A stretch of DNA of 64,000 nt from the NCBI RefSeq assembly GCF_002115785.1, contig NZ_JFJY01000008.1:157133-221132 (forward strand). The letters are read 5' to 3'. The stretch comes from Thalassospira sp. MCCC 1A03138. Lineage in GTDB: Bacteria > Pseudomonadota > Alphaproteobacteria > Rhodospirillales > Thalassospiraceae. Of this stretch, positions 16,759 through 25,899 are shown one piece after another; positions within the stretch are counted from its first letter, which is position 1; each line of letters opens with the position of its first letter. Under the pieces are notes generated by a model, which saw only the letters and a list, made by a program, of their open reading frames with translations, searched no databases and was not told the origin of the DNA. The position numbers and the translations under genes were made by a program.

Positions 16759-17877
16759 TCAGGATGGTGGTGCCGAACCCGCAGTTGGCGCGGCCAGACG
16801 CACCGGCTGGCGCTTTGGCCCCCAAGTGCCGGGGCATGGTTGGAACACACCTGCGCAATGGGTGCCGCAATGAGTGCAGGCCCCATGCGCATCAAGGTTC
16901 CAGTCCGATAACTGATACCAGTCACGCCCGATCAGGATGTGACCGCAGTTATGACAAAAGGTGCTTGATCCGGCCTTGTCATGGACATTGCCGACATAAG
17001 CATACCGAATGCCGTTTTTCATCGCGATCTCGCGCGCCCGGATCAGGGTCGCGGGCGGGGTGCGCGGATGATCCATCATTTTCCAGTCGGGATGAAAGGC
17101 GGTGAAATGCATCGGCACATCGGGGCCAAGATCACCCGCCACCCATGACGTCATTTCATCGAATTCCGCGTCGCTGTCATTCTCGCCCGGAATCACCAGA
17201 CTGGTCAGCTCGAACCACACCCCGGTTTCATGTTTAAGGTATTTCAGGGTTTCCAGAACATCGGCCAGATGGGCGGAGCAAAGCTTGTGATAGAAATCCT
17301 CGGTAAAGCCCTTGAGGTCGACATTGGCCGCATCCATGTGGCGGAAAAATTCCTCGCGGGCTTTATCGCCAATATAACCCGCCGTGACGGCAACGGTGCG
17401 AATGCCCGCCTCCCGGCAGGCCTGCGCCACATCCACCGCATATTCCAGAAAAATCACCGGATCGTTATATGTAAAGGCGACTGCCGAACAGCCATATTCC
17501 TTGGCGGTTCTGGCGATCATTTCAGGCGTCGCAAGCGATCCCAGCCTGTCCATTTCACGCGCCTTGGAAATCTCGTAATTCTGACAGAACTTGCAGGTCA
17601 GATTGCAGCCCGCCGTACCAAAGGACAGGATCGGGGTGCCGGGCAGGAAATGGTTAAGCGGCTTTTTTTCGATCGGATCGATGCAAAAGCCCGATGACCG
17701 CCCCCATGTGGTCAAAACCACCTGATCGCCCTCGCGCGCCCGGACAAAGCACAGGCCCCGCTGCCCGTCCTTCAGCTTGCAAAAGCGCGGGCAGACATCA
17801 CACTGGATACGACCATCCTCAAGATGATGCCAGTATCGGCCGAGAACACTATCGATTTGCGGGGTCGTGACATTCAT
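16759..17877 (-). CDS. amrS: AmmeMemoRadiSam system radical SAM enzyme
   Basis: Radical SAM enzyme of 372 residues. The SAM-binding iron-sulfur cluster motif CxxxCxxC is Cys91, Cys95 and Cys98 in AGCNLTCKFCQNYE, as in the pyruvate formate-lyase activating-like branch. An N-terminal CDVCPRFCKLKDGQRGLC module and a C-terminal cluster of CxxC pairs (CHNCGHILIGRDWYQL, CTHCGTHCAG) suggest extra metal sites. This type is found with Memo and AMMECR1 proteins, and here it is divergent from a fused Memo-AMMECR1 gene 103 bases away, which confirms the assignment. The chemical reaction of the system is not established. The C-terminus runs on for about 20 residues past the last CxxC. Confidence 0.92.
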   Translation of the reverse strand: MNVTTPQIDSVLGRYWHHLEDGRIQCDVCPRFCKLKDGQRGLCFVRAREGDQVVLTTWGRSSGFCIDPIEKKPLNHFLPGTPILSFGTAGCNLTCKFCQNYEISKAREMDRLGSLATPEMIARTAKEYGCSAVAFTYNDPVIFLEYAVDVAQACREAGIRTVAVTAGYIGDKAREEFFRHMDAANVDLKGFTEDFYHKLCSAHLADVLETLKYLKHETGVWFELTSLVIPGENDSDAEFDEMTSWVAGDLGPDVPMHFTAFHPDWKMMDHPRTPPATLIRAREIAMKNGIRYAYVGNVHDKAGSSTFCHNCGHILIGRDWYQLSDWNLDAHGACTHCGTHCAGVFQPCPGTWGPKRQPVRLAAPTAGSAPPS

Positions 17878-17980
17878 GGCGTTTTGGACCCTGACGGGAC
17901 TTCACGATTGTTAGCTTGTCCTTTTAATATGTAGTCCTGATCGCTATCTTTTTCAAAGGAAGCCCATCATTGGAAGCGTC

Positions 17981-19459
17981 ATGACGATTATCCGTCCTCC
18001 TGCCATTGCCGGAACGTTTTATCCCGCCGCACCCGATATGTTGCGCAGCGAGATTGACGGGTTGATCCATGCGGCGGTCGAGAGCCAGACGGAGAATGAT
18101 ACGCCAATCCCCAAGGCGATTATTGTGCCCCATGCCGGGCTGATGTTTTCGGGCGCGATTGCCGGTTTGGGTTTTGCCACGATTCGGGCGTTAAAGGGCA
18201 CGGTCAAACGGATCGTGATCATTGGTCCGGCGCATCGCATGGCATTTCAGGGGATTGCGATTGCCAAGGCGGACGGGTTTGCGACACCGCTTGGCGATGT
18301 GAGGTGCGATCTGGCCGGGTTGCAGGCCGCCCTTGCATGGCCGCAGGTACAGGTTCTGGACGAGGCGCACCGGCTGGAACACGGGCTTGAGATCGAATTG
18401 CCGTTTATCCAGCGATTGTTTGGAGAAGATGCCGATATCGGGATTGTGCCCCTGCTGGTCAGCCGGTGTGCTGCACGGCAGGTGCATGAGGTGATCGAGG
18501 CCCTGTGGGGCGGGCCGGAAACCCTGATCGTGATTTCATCGGACCTATCGCATTTTCATGATTACGATACCGCCAAACGCATCGACGACAATACGCGCGC
18601 AATGATCGAACGGTTTGACGCCGAAAGCATCACAAGCGGCGATGCGTGCGGCGCGTTGCCAGTTGCGGGCATGTTGATGTCGGCCCGCAAGCGCAGCATG
18701 CGGATCAGGACACTTGGCATGTGTAATTCCGGCGATATCACGGGTGATAAATCGCGCGTGGTCGGCTATGGCGCGTGGGCGGTTTATGCGGGAACGGAAA
18801 AGATGCGCAGTTCTGACAATGAGAACGGGTCTTTCGTCGGCGCGACCGATAGGCTTCTGGCCGATCATGGGGCGACGATGATCGACCTTGCACGGCAATC
18901 GATCTGGCACGGGATCACGCATGGCGGGCCGCTTCGCATTGATCCGGCATCGATTTCGCCCGAACTTCTGCAACCGGGTGCGTGCTTTGTGACATTAAAG
19001 AAATCCGGCCAGCTTCGCGGCTGTATCGGATCGGTGATGGCGCATCGCGATCTTGCGACGGATCTGTGCGAAAATGCCTTCAAGGCCGGGTTTGGCGACC
19101 CGCGTTTTCCGGCCCTTCGCCAAGATGAATTGAATGACGATCTGGAATTATCGATTTCGGTCCTCTCCCCGCCGCGTGATTTTCCATTTGAAAACGAGGC
19201 CGATCTGATCGCCAAACTGACACCCCATGAGGATGGCATCATCCTGTCGGATGGCAATCATCGTGGCTTGTTCCTGCCACAGGTCTGGGAACAGTTGCCC
19301 GATCCGGCGGATTTCGTGGCGCAGTTGAAACGCAAGGCCGGGCTTTCGACGGATCACTGGTCGGATCGCATGCGCGCCCAACGGTTTGTCACGCGCGGCA
19401 TATCGGGCAAGGACATCGCGCCCAGGGATTTCTGGCAGCAATCGCCCCCGATGCCATGA
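17981..19459 (+). CDS. Memo-AMMECR1 fusion protein (AmmeMemoRadiSam system proteins B and A)
   Basis: Two-domain protein of 492 residues. The N-terminal Memo domain (about 1-275) starts with IRPPAIAGTFYPA and carries the dioxygenase-like motifs IVPHAGLMFSGA, IIGPAHRM, SSDLSHFHDY and DACGALPV. The C-terminal AMMECR1 domain (about 300-485) has QLRGCIGSVMAHRDL near residue 345, then FGDPRFPALRQDEL and ELSISVLSPP. In many bacteria these are two genes; here they are one frame. It is divergent from the radical SAM gene and overlaps the next gene by ATGA. Memo resembles non-heme iron dioxygenases in fold, and the joint function is unknown. Confidence 0.93.
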   Translation: MTIIRPPAIAGTFYPAAPDMLRSEIDGLIHAAVESQTENDTPIPKAIIVPHAGLMFSGAIAGLGFATIRALKGTVKRIVIIGPAHRMAFQGIAIAKADGFATPLGDVRCDLAGLQAALAWPQVQVLDEAHRLEHGLEIELPFIQRLFGEDADIGIVPLLVSRCAARQVHEVIEALWGGPETLIVISSDLSHFHDYDTAKRIDDNTRAMIERFDAESITSGDACGALPVAGMLMSARKRSMRIRTLGMCNSGDITGDKSRVVGYGAWAVYAGTEKMRSSDNENGSFVGATDRLLADHGATMIDLARQSIWHGITHGGPLRIDPASISPELLQPGACFVTLKKSGQLRGCIGSVMAHRDLATDLCENAFKAGFGDPRFPALRQDELNDDLELSISVLSPPRDFPFENEADLIAKLTPHEDGIILSDGNHRGLFLPQVWEQLPDPADFVAQLKRKAGLSTDHWSDRMRAQRFVTRGISGKDIAPRDFWQQSPPMP

Positions 19460-19839
19460 GCATTGCCGGACCAGACAACATCAATGCCCGTGACGCCCGT
19501 TATCGTTATTTCATTGAAAGCGTGATCGCGTGGGAAGGGGTTTGGGGGTTTTATGATAAAGGCTGGCTGTTGTGCCCCGGCAATGATGGCACCCGATATT
19601 GCCCGTTTTTCGCAAGCCATGACCATGCGGATGCGTGGAACGAGATAGCGCAAACCGGCTATGTCCCGACCGCGATCACCCTAGTTGAACTGACCGAAAA
19701 TCTGTTGCCCGATCTTGCCCGAAACAGGATCGAGCCCGGTATTTCACCGACAGGCGATGATGGCCCGATCCTGCCGGGACATTTGGCATTGCATGATGAT
19801 TTGATGGCCACATTGAAACGCCATATTCAGGGCACATGA
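19456..19839 (+). CDS. DUF2750 family protein coupled to the Memo-AMMECR1 gene
   Basis: Small protein of 127 residues resembling DUF2750: ARYRYFIESVIAWEGVWGFYDKGWLL, then PFFASHDHADAWN, the YVPTAITLVELTENLLPDL stretch read in parts, and an acidic loop. Function unknown. Its ATG overlaps the TGA of the Memo-AMMECR1 gene (ATGA at 19456-19459), so translation of the two is linked and a shared task is likely. It ends 70 bases before cysQ, which may belong to the same transcript. Confidence 0.75.
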   Translation: MSIAGPDNINARDARYRYFIESVIAWEGVWGFYDKGWLLCPGNDGTRYCPFFASHDHADAWNEIAQTGYVPTAITLVELTENLLPDLARNRIEPGISPTGDDGPILPGHLALHDDLMATLKRHIQGT

Positions 19840-19909
19840 ACAGACTGGACGTGATGGGCAAAATTCCCTATGCCCTTTGCACGCAAAAGATTAACCAGAC
19901 GAGATTGCC

Positions 19910-20731
19910 ATGACGATTGCCCTTCCGGCCGATGCCAGCGCCCTTGAAAACGGGTTGATTGAAATTGCGCGCCGCGCCGGTGCCGCCATGATGAAAATCT
20001 ATGACACCGATTTCGAAGTCCGGTCCAAGGATGACGCATCCCCGGTGACCGAGGCCGACGACGCCGCCGAGGCCGTGATCCTGCCTGGTCTTCGCGCCCT
20101 GACCCCCGATGTCAAAATCGTGTCCGAGGAAAGTGCGGCCGCAGGTGACATTCCCGATGTCAACGGGGATACCGATTTCTTCTGGCTGGTGGATCCGCTG
20201 GACGGGACCAAGGAATTCATCAAACGCAACGGCGAGTTTACCGTCAATATCGCCCTGATTGCCAAGGGCACGCCGGTTCTGGGCGTGGTTTATGCCCCGG
20301 CAATTGAAAAGCTTTATTACGGCGGGCCGGATGGTGCCAAGCTGATTGAAGGCAATGGCGATGTTGATGACACAACCCGTGCCATCACCGTGCGCGACAT
20401 GCCCGAAGACGGCGTTGTGGTTGTCGGGTCACGTTCGCATGGCGATCCCGACGCAATGAAGGCGTTTCTGGGTGATCTTGCGGTCAAGGAACTGCGCCCG
20501 GCGGGGAGCTCGCTTAAGCTCTGCCTTCTGGCCGAAGGGGTGGCCGACCTTTATCCGCGGCTTGGTCCGACCATGGAATGGGATATCGGGGCAGGTCATG
20601 CGGTTCTGGCGGCGGCGGGTGGCGTGGTCGAGAATATGGATGGCACCCGGTTTGCCTATGGCAAGGCCGATTTCCGTAATCCGTTCTTCATCGCACGCAG
20701 CCCAAGCGTACCGGTTCAGCACCAAGGTTAA
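19910..20731 (+). CDS. cysQ: 3'(2'),5'-bisphosphate nucleotidase CysQ
   Basis: Magnesium-dependent phosphatase of the inositol monophosphatase fold, 273 residues, removing the 3'-phosphate of phosphoadenosine phosphate and thereby keeping sulfate assimilation running. Metal-binding motifs are DASPVTEADDAAE, SEESAA, and VDPLDGTKEFIKRNGEFTVNIALI (read in parts), with WDIGAGHAVLAAAGG near the C-terminus; the KEF after DPLDGT is the mark of CysQ and not of inositol phosphatases. ATG at 19910, normal length. Downstream lies a nested inverted repeat and no clear U-run terminator. Confidence 0.93.
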   Translation: MTIALPADASALENGLIEIARRAGAAMMKIYDTDFEVRSKDDASPVTEADDAAEAVILPGLRALTPDVKIVSEESAAAGDIPDVNGDTDFFWLVDPLDGTKEFIKRNGEFTVNIALIAKGTPVLGVVYAPAIEKLYYGGPDGAKLIEGNGDVDDTTRAITVRDMPEDGVVVVGSRSHGDPDAMKAFLGDLAVKELRPAGSSLKLCLLAEGVADLYPRLGPTMEWDIGAGHAVLAAAGGVVENMDGTRFAYGKADFRNPFFIARSPSVPVQHQG

Positions 20732-20766
20732 GCTTCGTTACTTTCCGCATTGCAGGATCAAGGGAC

Positions 20767-20829
20767 GATTTACGCATTCTGCAAGGCGTGATCGCATGAT
20801 TGATCACGTCTGCTGATCACGCGTAAATC
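20767..20829. repeat. Nested inverted repeats between cysQ and the chemoreceptor gene
   Basis: GATTTACGC (20767-20775) is exactly complementary to GCGTAAATC (20821-20829). Inside, GCGTGATC (20786-20793) can pair with either of two copies of GATCACG, at 20802 and 20815, giving two alternative folds. TGATCACG occurs twice as a direct repeat 13 bases apart. No U-run follows, so this is not an ordinary terminator. Confidence 0.6.
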
Positions 20830-20959
20830 TTCGCAAAAGGAAAAAAGCACGCTATCTCAGTTCACTGGTTGAAATTCGATTCCGCGGCACAAACTGTATA
20901 ACACCGAAAAATCGCTATACGTTTGAGTTGAGATATTCCCCCTTTGGGAGAGAACTTTG

Positions 20960-23035
20960 ATGTTCCGGAATTCAATTTCGCGCCTGATCATTTCCTTGCA
21001 GAGCCTTTTGCTGATTGGCTTTGTCAGTGTTACCGGCGTTCTGGCATTTGTCAGCTGGCGTGCATCGGACAATGCATCGGAAATTCTAAATGCAACCCGC
21101 GCAGATCAGCTGCTGTTTTCCGCTGTCCTTGGCGTCAGGCAGCAGATTTCCAGCACCCAGACCGCGTTAGTGTCGCAAGACGACCCAACCGCGGCCTTTG
21201 CCGAGACACGCGCGATTGCCGACCAGAGTTTTGACACCGCCATGACGGCTCTTGAAGATGTCGAGGTCGACGGGGTTGATAAATATATTTCCGACCTTCA
21301 ATCCGCGTGGGCAGAACAGAACCGCCTTGAAGAAAATATTGATGCACTGGCAAAGCGGCCCAAAGACCAGCGCAGCGTCCCCGAAGTCAAGGAATGGTCA
21401 GATTCAGTCCGCAACGTCGTTGACACCATTCTGGGTGTATCGCTTGCGGTTGGAAATGATGTTCGGCTGCTTGATCCGTTTGTCGGCGAAATGATCCAGG
21501 TTCGCCGGGCGGCATGGATGGTACGCGACAAGTTTGGCAGCCAATGTTCGCTTTTGCGTCCGAATGTCTCGAAAAACGAGCCGTTAAGCCCCGAATCCTT
21601 CGCACGTTGGAACCAGCTTAAGGGCGGTTATCAGCTTATGTGGGACGAGATTGATTCCGTCATGGCCCGCCCGGGCATTCCACAGCGTCTTTTAAATGAA
21701 GTAAAAGCAGCTGAAAGCGCGACGGCTTCAGCACAGACGCAGCTCGATGCCCTTTATACCGGTTTGAATGGTGGCACGGCACCAGCCATGCCGCCGACCG
21801 AATATACAGCCCTTTGCAATGGGCCGTTTGACCAGATTGTTGAAATCGGTCACACCGCCATGAAAGAGGCCGTGTTAAGTGCGGAAAGCAAAAAAGCATC
21901 GGCAAATATCGGGCTTGTGACCGTCAGCATCGGGCTTGTCATCGCCCTTGGGCTTTCGGCGATTGCGATTGCATCCGTGCTACGGCGTTTTTCAACCCCG
22001 ATTGGCCATCTTATGGTCGATGTCGAACGCCTGTCACAGGCTGATTATAAAACCAAGGTCACGGAAACCGGCACCCCTGACGAGCTGGGTCGTCTGGCGG
22101 AGGCCCTTGAAGAGTTGCGCAAAAATGCGTTGCAGACCGAAGAACTGAGACAGGCACAGCAAAGAGCCCAGCAGGAGCAAATCGAGAAAGGCAAGAAACT
22201 GGCCGAGGCGGTCAGTGCATTCGAACAAGGATCAGCAAGGATCGTGCAGGCCGTTCGCCATGCATCGGGGGATATGCAGGGCAATGCTGAACAATTGTCC
22301 ACCATTGCCGAAAACACCGATCAGCGCACACAGGTTGTTGCCAAGGCATCGGGCGAGGCATCGGGCAATGTGCAGACCGTTGCCGCCGCGTCCGAAGAAC
22401 TGAGCGCCTCAATCATCGAAGTCAATCAGCAGATCAATGGATCATCACGCATGGCCAATGATGCAGTTGACGAAGTTGAACAAACCAATCAATCGTTCTC
22501 GGACCTTAAGGAAGCGGCCGAAAAGATTGGCGAGGTTGTCGAGCTTATTCAGAATATCGCATCGCAGACCAACCTTCTGGCGTTGAATGCGACGATTGAG
22601 GCGGCAAGAGCCGGCGACGCGGGCAAGGGTTTTGCCGTGGTCGCCAACGAGGTCAAAACCCTTGCCACCCAGACGCACAAGGCAACCGAGGAAATTTCGG
22701 GCCAGATTGGCGGCATGCAAACCGCCGTTGGGCTTTGCATTGAAGCGATTACCGGGATCGGCACCAAAATCCACACCATCAACGAGGCGATTTCGGCGAT
22801 TGCCGCAGCCACCGAAGAACAATCTTCGGCAACGCAGGAAATTGCCCGAAATGTCCAGCATGCCGCGACCGGCACATCAGAGGTTTCAGATAACATTGCG
22901 TCTGTGACCGAGATGGCCCGCGATACACGGCAAATGTCCGCCGAAGTCCTGAAAGCATCGTCAGAGCTTTCAAGTCAGGCGGATGCCCTTGGACGGGAGG
23001 TTGAAGAATTCCTGTCCCGGGTCAGAGGCATCTAA
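20960..23035 (+). CDS. Methyl-accepting chemotaxis protein
   Basis: Transmembrane chemoreceptor of 691 residues. Helix 1 spans about residues 10-32 and helix 2 about 312-335 ([20 protein letters not shown]). Between them is an all-helical periplasmic ligand domain of about 280 residues, the size of a helical bimodular domain. A HAMP domain follows ([15 protein letters not shown]), then the cytoplasmic signalling domain with the conserved hairpin tip [34 protein letters not shown] in parts. There is no C-terminal CheR/CheB pentapeptide. ATG 20960 with GGGAGAGAA upstream is preferred over the TTG at 20957. It is a lone gene with its own terminator; ligand unknown. Confidence 0.95.
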   Translation: MFRNSISRLIISLQSLLLIGFVSVTGVLAFVSWRASDNASEILNATRADQLLFSAVLGVRQQISSTQTALVSQDDPTAAFAETRAIADQSFDTAMTALEDVEVDGVDKYISDLQSAWAEQNRLEENIDALAKRPKDQRSVPEVKEWSDSVRNVVDTILGVSLAVGNDVRLLDPFVGEMIQVRRAAWMVRDKFGSQCSLLRPNVSKNEPLSPESFARWNQLKGGYQLMWDEIDSVMARPGIPQRLLNEVKAAESATASAQTQLDALYTGLNGGTAPAMPPTEYTALCNGPFDQIVEIGHTAMKEAVLSAESKKASANIGLVTVSIGLVIALGLSAIAIASVLRRFSTPIGHLMVDVERLSQADYKTKVTETGTPDELGRLAEALEELRKNALQTEELRQAQQRAQQEQIEKGKKLAEAVSAFEQGSARIVQAVRHASGDMQGNAEQLSTIAENTDQRTQVVAKASGEASGNVQTVAAASEELSASIIEVNQQINGSSRMANDAVDEVEQTNQSFSDLKEAAEKIGEVVELIQNIASQTNLLALNATIEAARAGDAGKGFAVVANEVKTLATQTHKATEEISGQIGGMQTAVGLCIEAITGIGTKIHTINEAISAIAAATEEQSSATQEIARNVQHAATGTSEVSDNIASVTEMARDTRQMSAEVLKASSELSSQADALGREVEEFLSRVRGI

Positions 23036-23072
23036 TTGATCCGATGCCTCCAAGCAACGTCAGATAGAAAAA

Positions 23073-23108
23073 CCGGGCAGCGGCCTTATGCACGCTGCCC
23101 GATTTTTT
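23073..23108 (+). terminator. Intrinsic terminator of the chemoreceptor gene
   Basis: GGGCAGCG (23075-23082) pairs with CGCTGCCC (23093-23100) around a 10-base loop, followed by GATTTTTT. It lies 38 bases after the stop. Confidence 0.85.
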
Positions 23109-23181
23109 GGTGACGAAAGCAGCTATGCTCCCTCGAAAATCATTTCGCGAACGCGGCATCAAAACGAATAGCAAAGCCCGA

Positions 23182-23415
23182 TCAGTAGTTTGCCATTGAT
23201 GCGCTGCAACGGGCATCAGCCGCTATTTCATAGCCTATATCAAAAGAGCTAAACACCGCAGTTTTATTGACTTTGAGCGTATTTTTTGCTATACAATCTT
23301 TATCGCCACACAACGTGTAGGTGACGTAAATAGCCGCCGGAATCACGGCGACGCGGTCCGGGTCACTGCTGCAGGGCGACCACCGGGCTAGAGCGTAAAA
23401 TGGAGCCGCCATCAA
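23182..23415 (-). CDS. Possible small hypothetical protein in an AT-richer gap
   Basis: An open frame of 77 codons, lower in GC than its surroundings. The product would have four cysteines (SPCSSD, LCGDKDCIAK, DARCSAS) and resembles no family I know. Against it: its first codons fall inside the terminator hairpin of the upstream MFS gene, and no ribosome site was found. The cysteine pattern in the second half looks protein-like, so it may be the 3' remainder of a decayed gene. The rest of the gap (23109-23181) holds nothing I can identify. Confidence 0.22.
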   Translation of the reverse strand: MMAAPFYALARWSPCSSDPDRVAVIPAAIYVTYTLCGDKDCIAKNTLKVNKTAVFSSFDIGYEIAADARCSASMANY

Positions 23416-23426
23416 GATGGCGGCTC
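23396..23426 (-). terminator. Intrinsic terminator of the MFS gene
   Basis: On the minus strand GAGCCGCCAT pairs with ATGGCGGCTC around CTTG, followed by CATTTT. It lies 15 bases after the MFS stop codon. Confidence 0.7.
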
Positions 23427-23440
23427 TGCGCTGTTTGGGG

Positions 23441-24610
23441 TTAGGTTCCCGGTGCCGGTGTGGCCCGGCGCATCATCAAAAGCAGTACCGAAATCCCCGC
23501 CGAAAGCAAAACCAGAACCGGCAGGGCCCAGTTCCCGATCATCACCAGAAGCGACGTCCCCGCCGACGGGCCAACAATGGCCCCCAGCGTATAGCTTTGC
23601 GAGACGATCACCAGAACGCCGATCTGATATCCCTGCCCCCGGCCACTGGCCGCGATCAGGACGGCAGCGGTATAAAGCCCCGCCACCGCAATCCCCAATG
23701 CGAACTGAATGACAGCGGCAAAGATGCCATATCCGGCAAGCGCCATCGGCACCGCCCCCGCCAGAAGCAACCCGAAGCACAGCCATGCCAGTTTGATCGG
23801 GCCGCTTTTATCGGAAACATAGCCGACAAGCGGCTGGCAGATCGTACAGCCAAACACAAATATTGCCGCCATCCAGAGGCCGGCATCGGCAAGCCCGGTG
23901 TCGCGTTGCGATTGCAACGGCAGGACCGACAAAAAGCAGATTTCGACAAACCCTGCGACAAAGGCAATCAGCACCAGATCCCAATGATCGATCCAGCGCC
24001 GGAAAGCTGCCCCGGCCCCCTTTTGGGTCGATGCCATTTCAATGCGCGGCATGGCAAAGGCACAGAAAAGCGGAATGATGGCCGCCGCAAGGGCGATGCC
24101 CGACATGACGAATGCGTCATCCCCAAACCAGCCAATCAGGATCGGCCCCAGAACTATGCCAAGCCCCATCAGGGTTTCATGAAAACCAACCACCCGGCCA
24201 ACTTTATGGCGCGGAGCCAGTTGCACGATCAAGCCGTCACACACCACCCACCGCAGGATCAGCCCCACCCCGGCAAACAGGGTTGCCGGCAGGACAAGGG
24301 CCGATTGCGGCGCAAACATCACCACGACAATCAGTATGAAGAATGACAGGCCGCTGATCAGAAGCGGGATGAAAGGATGGGTTTTGCGCAAAACCGCCGC
24401 CACAAAGAACCCGCCGATCAGATCGGCAATCCAGTAAAGCGACAGCATCATGCCGCCATGCCGTTCCCCCAGCCCGGCATTGGTCAGTGCCAGGGGTAAA
24501 AGCGTATCGATCACGCCGATCTGGATGATCTGCGAAACAAAGGACGCCAGATTAATCAGCGCCAGCGGTATGGCAATTTTCGGCGGAATGGATGGCATGT
24601 GCAAAGGCAT
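23441..24610 (-). CDS. Major facilitator superfamily transporter
   Basis: Inner-membrane transporter of 389 residues with twelve predicted helices. The N-terminal half has LINLASFVSQIIQIGVIDTLLPLAL as helix 1 (read in parts) and LYWIADLIGGFFVAAVLRKTHPF as the helix 2 to loop region. The central loop is basic, and the second half has ICQPLVGYVSDKSGPIKLAW, which is the loop 8-9 copy of motif A. ATG 24610 is preceded by AAGGAGGG, a very strong ribosome site. It is monocistronic and ends at a terminator. The substrate cannot be inferred; no neighbouring enzyme suggests one. Confidence 0.85.
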   Translation of the reverse strand: MPLHMPSIPPKIAIPLALINLASFVSQIIQIGVIDTLLPLALTNAGLGERHGGMMLSLYWIADLIGGFFVAAVLRKTHPFIPLLISGLSFFILIVVVMFAPQSALVLPATLFAGVGLILRWVVCDGLIVQLAPRHKVGRVVGFHETLMGLGIVLGPILIGWFGDDAFVMSGIALAAAIIPLFCAFAMPRIEMASTQKGAGAAFRRWIDHWDLVLIAFVAGFVEICFLSVLPLQSQRDTGLADAGLWMAAIFVFGCTICQPLVGYVSDKSGPIKLAWLCFGLLLAGAVPMALAGYGIFAAVIQFALGIAVAGLYTAAVLIAASGRGQGYQIGVLVIVSQSYTLGAIVGPSAGTSLLVMIGNWALPVLVLLSAGISVLLLMMRRATPAPGT

Positions 24611-24857
24611 AAAAGGCCCTCCTTGCGATGGATTACACCGTTTCGAGGACCTGTGCGGGTGTTTGCAGCAGGCCGGATATCAGGGATGCAGGCTTTGACA
24701 CGCACCACGTGCGAACCCGGATCAATCATCGGGTTCTTCCTGCGACCGACACCCTAAACCGGGACGATCATTCGATCAATCCAAACAGCGATAAAGTCGG
24801 TTCCAGCTTGTCATTAAGCCCTATCGTCGCTAGGTATTTCACAAGGCTATATTTTTT

Positions 24858-25865
24858 ATGGAATGCTTGATGTCCCCGGCTTTGACGATCCGCCCCTATT
24901 CCGAAGGTGCCCTGACACAGGCCGCGGCCAAGTTGCGCGCGGGCGAGCTTGTCGCGTTTCCGACCGAAACGGTTTACGGGCTGGGTGCGGATGCCACCAA
25001 TGACGATGCGGTTGCGGGCATTTTTGCCGCCAAGCAACGGCCAAGCTTCAACCCGCTGATCAGCCATTTCCCTGATCGCGATGCCGCCGCCAGACATGCG
25101 ATTTTTGATGCGCGTGCCGATAAACTTGCAGCGGCATTCTGGCCCGGTGCGCTGACGCTTGTTTTGCCCAAACGTGATGACAGCACGGTTTCGCACCTGA
25201 CCACCGCCGGACTGCCAAGCATCGCGGTGCGTGTCCCCGCACATGACATGGCACGCGCATTATTACGTGCGGTCGGTCGACCGATTGCAGCACCTTCGGC
25301 CAACCGATCCGGGCGGATCAGCCCGACGACGGCGGCCCATGTGGCAGCATCCCTTGGCAATGCGATTGGCATGATCTTGGATGGCGGGCCGTGCGGGGTT
25401 GGCCTTGAAAGCACGGTGATTGATCTTACCACCGATCAGGTGGTGATGCTGCGCCCCGGCGGGATTACGCGTGATCAGGTGGCGCAAGTTCTGGGATGCG
25501 ACGTCGTGATGGCCGAAACGGACGACAATGCGCCTAAAAGCCCCGGCATGCTGACCAGCCATTATGCACCCGGCCTTCCGGTGCGGCTGAATGCCGATGC
25601 GCCGGATCAGAAGAAATACGGCCATGAAATATTGCTGGCCTTTGGCGATTGCGTGACCAAGGGGTTTGACAAGGTCCTGTGGCTTTCGAAAACCGGTGAT
25701 GACCGCGAAGCCGCCGCCAACCTGTTTGCCAAACTGCACGAAGCCGATCAGCCGCGCTTTGACGGGATCGCGATTGCGCCGATCCCCGATACCGGTCTTG
25801 GGCTTGCGATCAATGACCGGATGAAACGCGCCAGCGCGCCCCGCGCCCTTCATCCGACCCCGTAA
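24858..25865 (+). CDS. tsaC: L-threonylcarbamoyladenylate synthase (Sua5/YrdC type)
   Basis: Makes threonylcarbamoyl-AMP from threonine, bicarbonate and ATP, the first step of the t6A modification at position 37 of ANN-decoding tRNAs. The YrdC domain (about 15-200) shows LVAFPTETVYGLGADA, the substrate-binding KQRPSFNPLISH, and APSANRSGRISPTTA. A linker leads to the C-terminal Sua5 domain (about 215-330), so this is the long 335-residue Sua5 form. PGMLTSHYAPGLPVRL marks the linker. ATG 24858 lacks a clear ribosome site; ATG 24870, four codons on, is an equal candidate. It precedes an FAD oxidoreductase by 34 bases. Confidence 0.93.
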   Translation: MECLMSPALTIRPYSEGALTQAAAKLRAGELVAFPTETVYGLGADATNDDAVAGIFAAKQRPSFNPLISHFPDRDAAARHAIFDARADKLAAAFWPGALTLVLPKRDDSTVSHLTTAGLPSIAVRVPAHDMARALLRAVGRPIAAPSANRSGRISPTTAAHVAASLGNAIGMILDGGPCGVGLESTVIDLTTDQVVMLRPGGITRDQVAQVLGCDVVMAETDDNAPKSPGMLTSHYAPGLPVRLNADAPDQKKYGHEILLAFGDCVTKGFDKVLWLSKTGDDREAAANLFAKLHEADQPRFDGIAIAPIPDTGLGLAINDRMKRASAPRALHPTP

Positions 25866-25899
25866 TTCTTCCAACGTCATCCGAGCGGAAAACAGCCCC

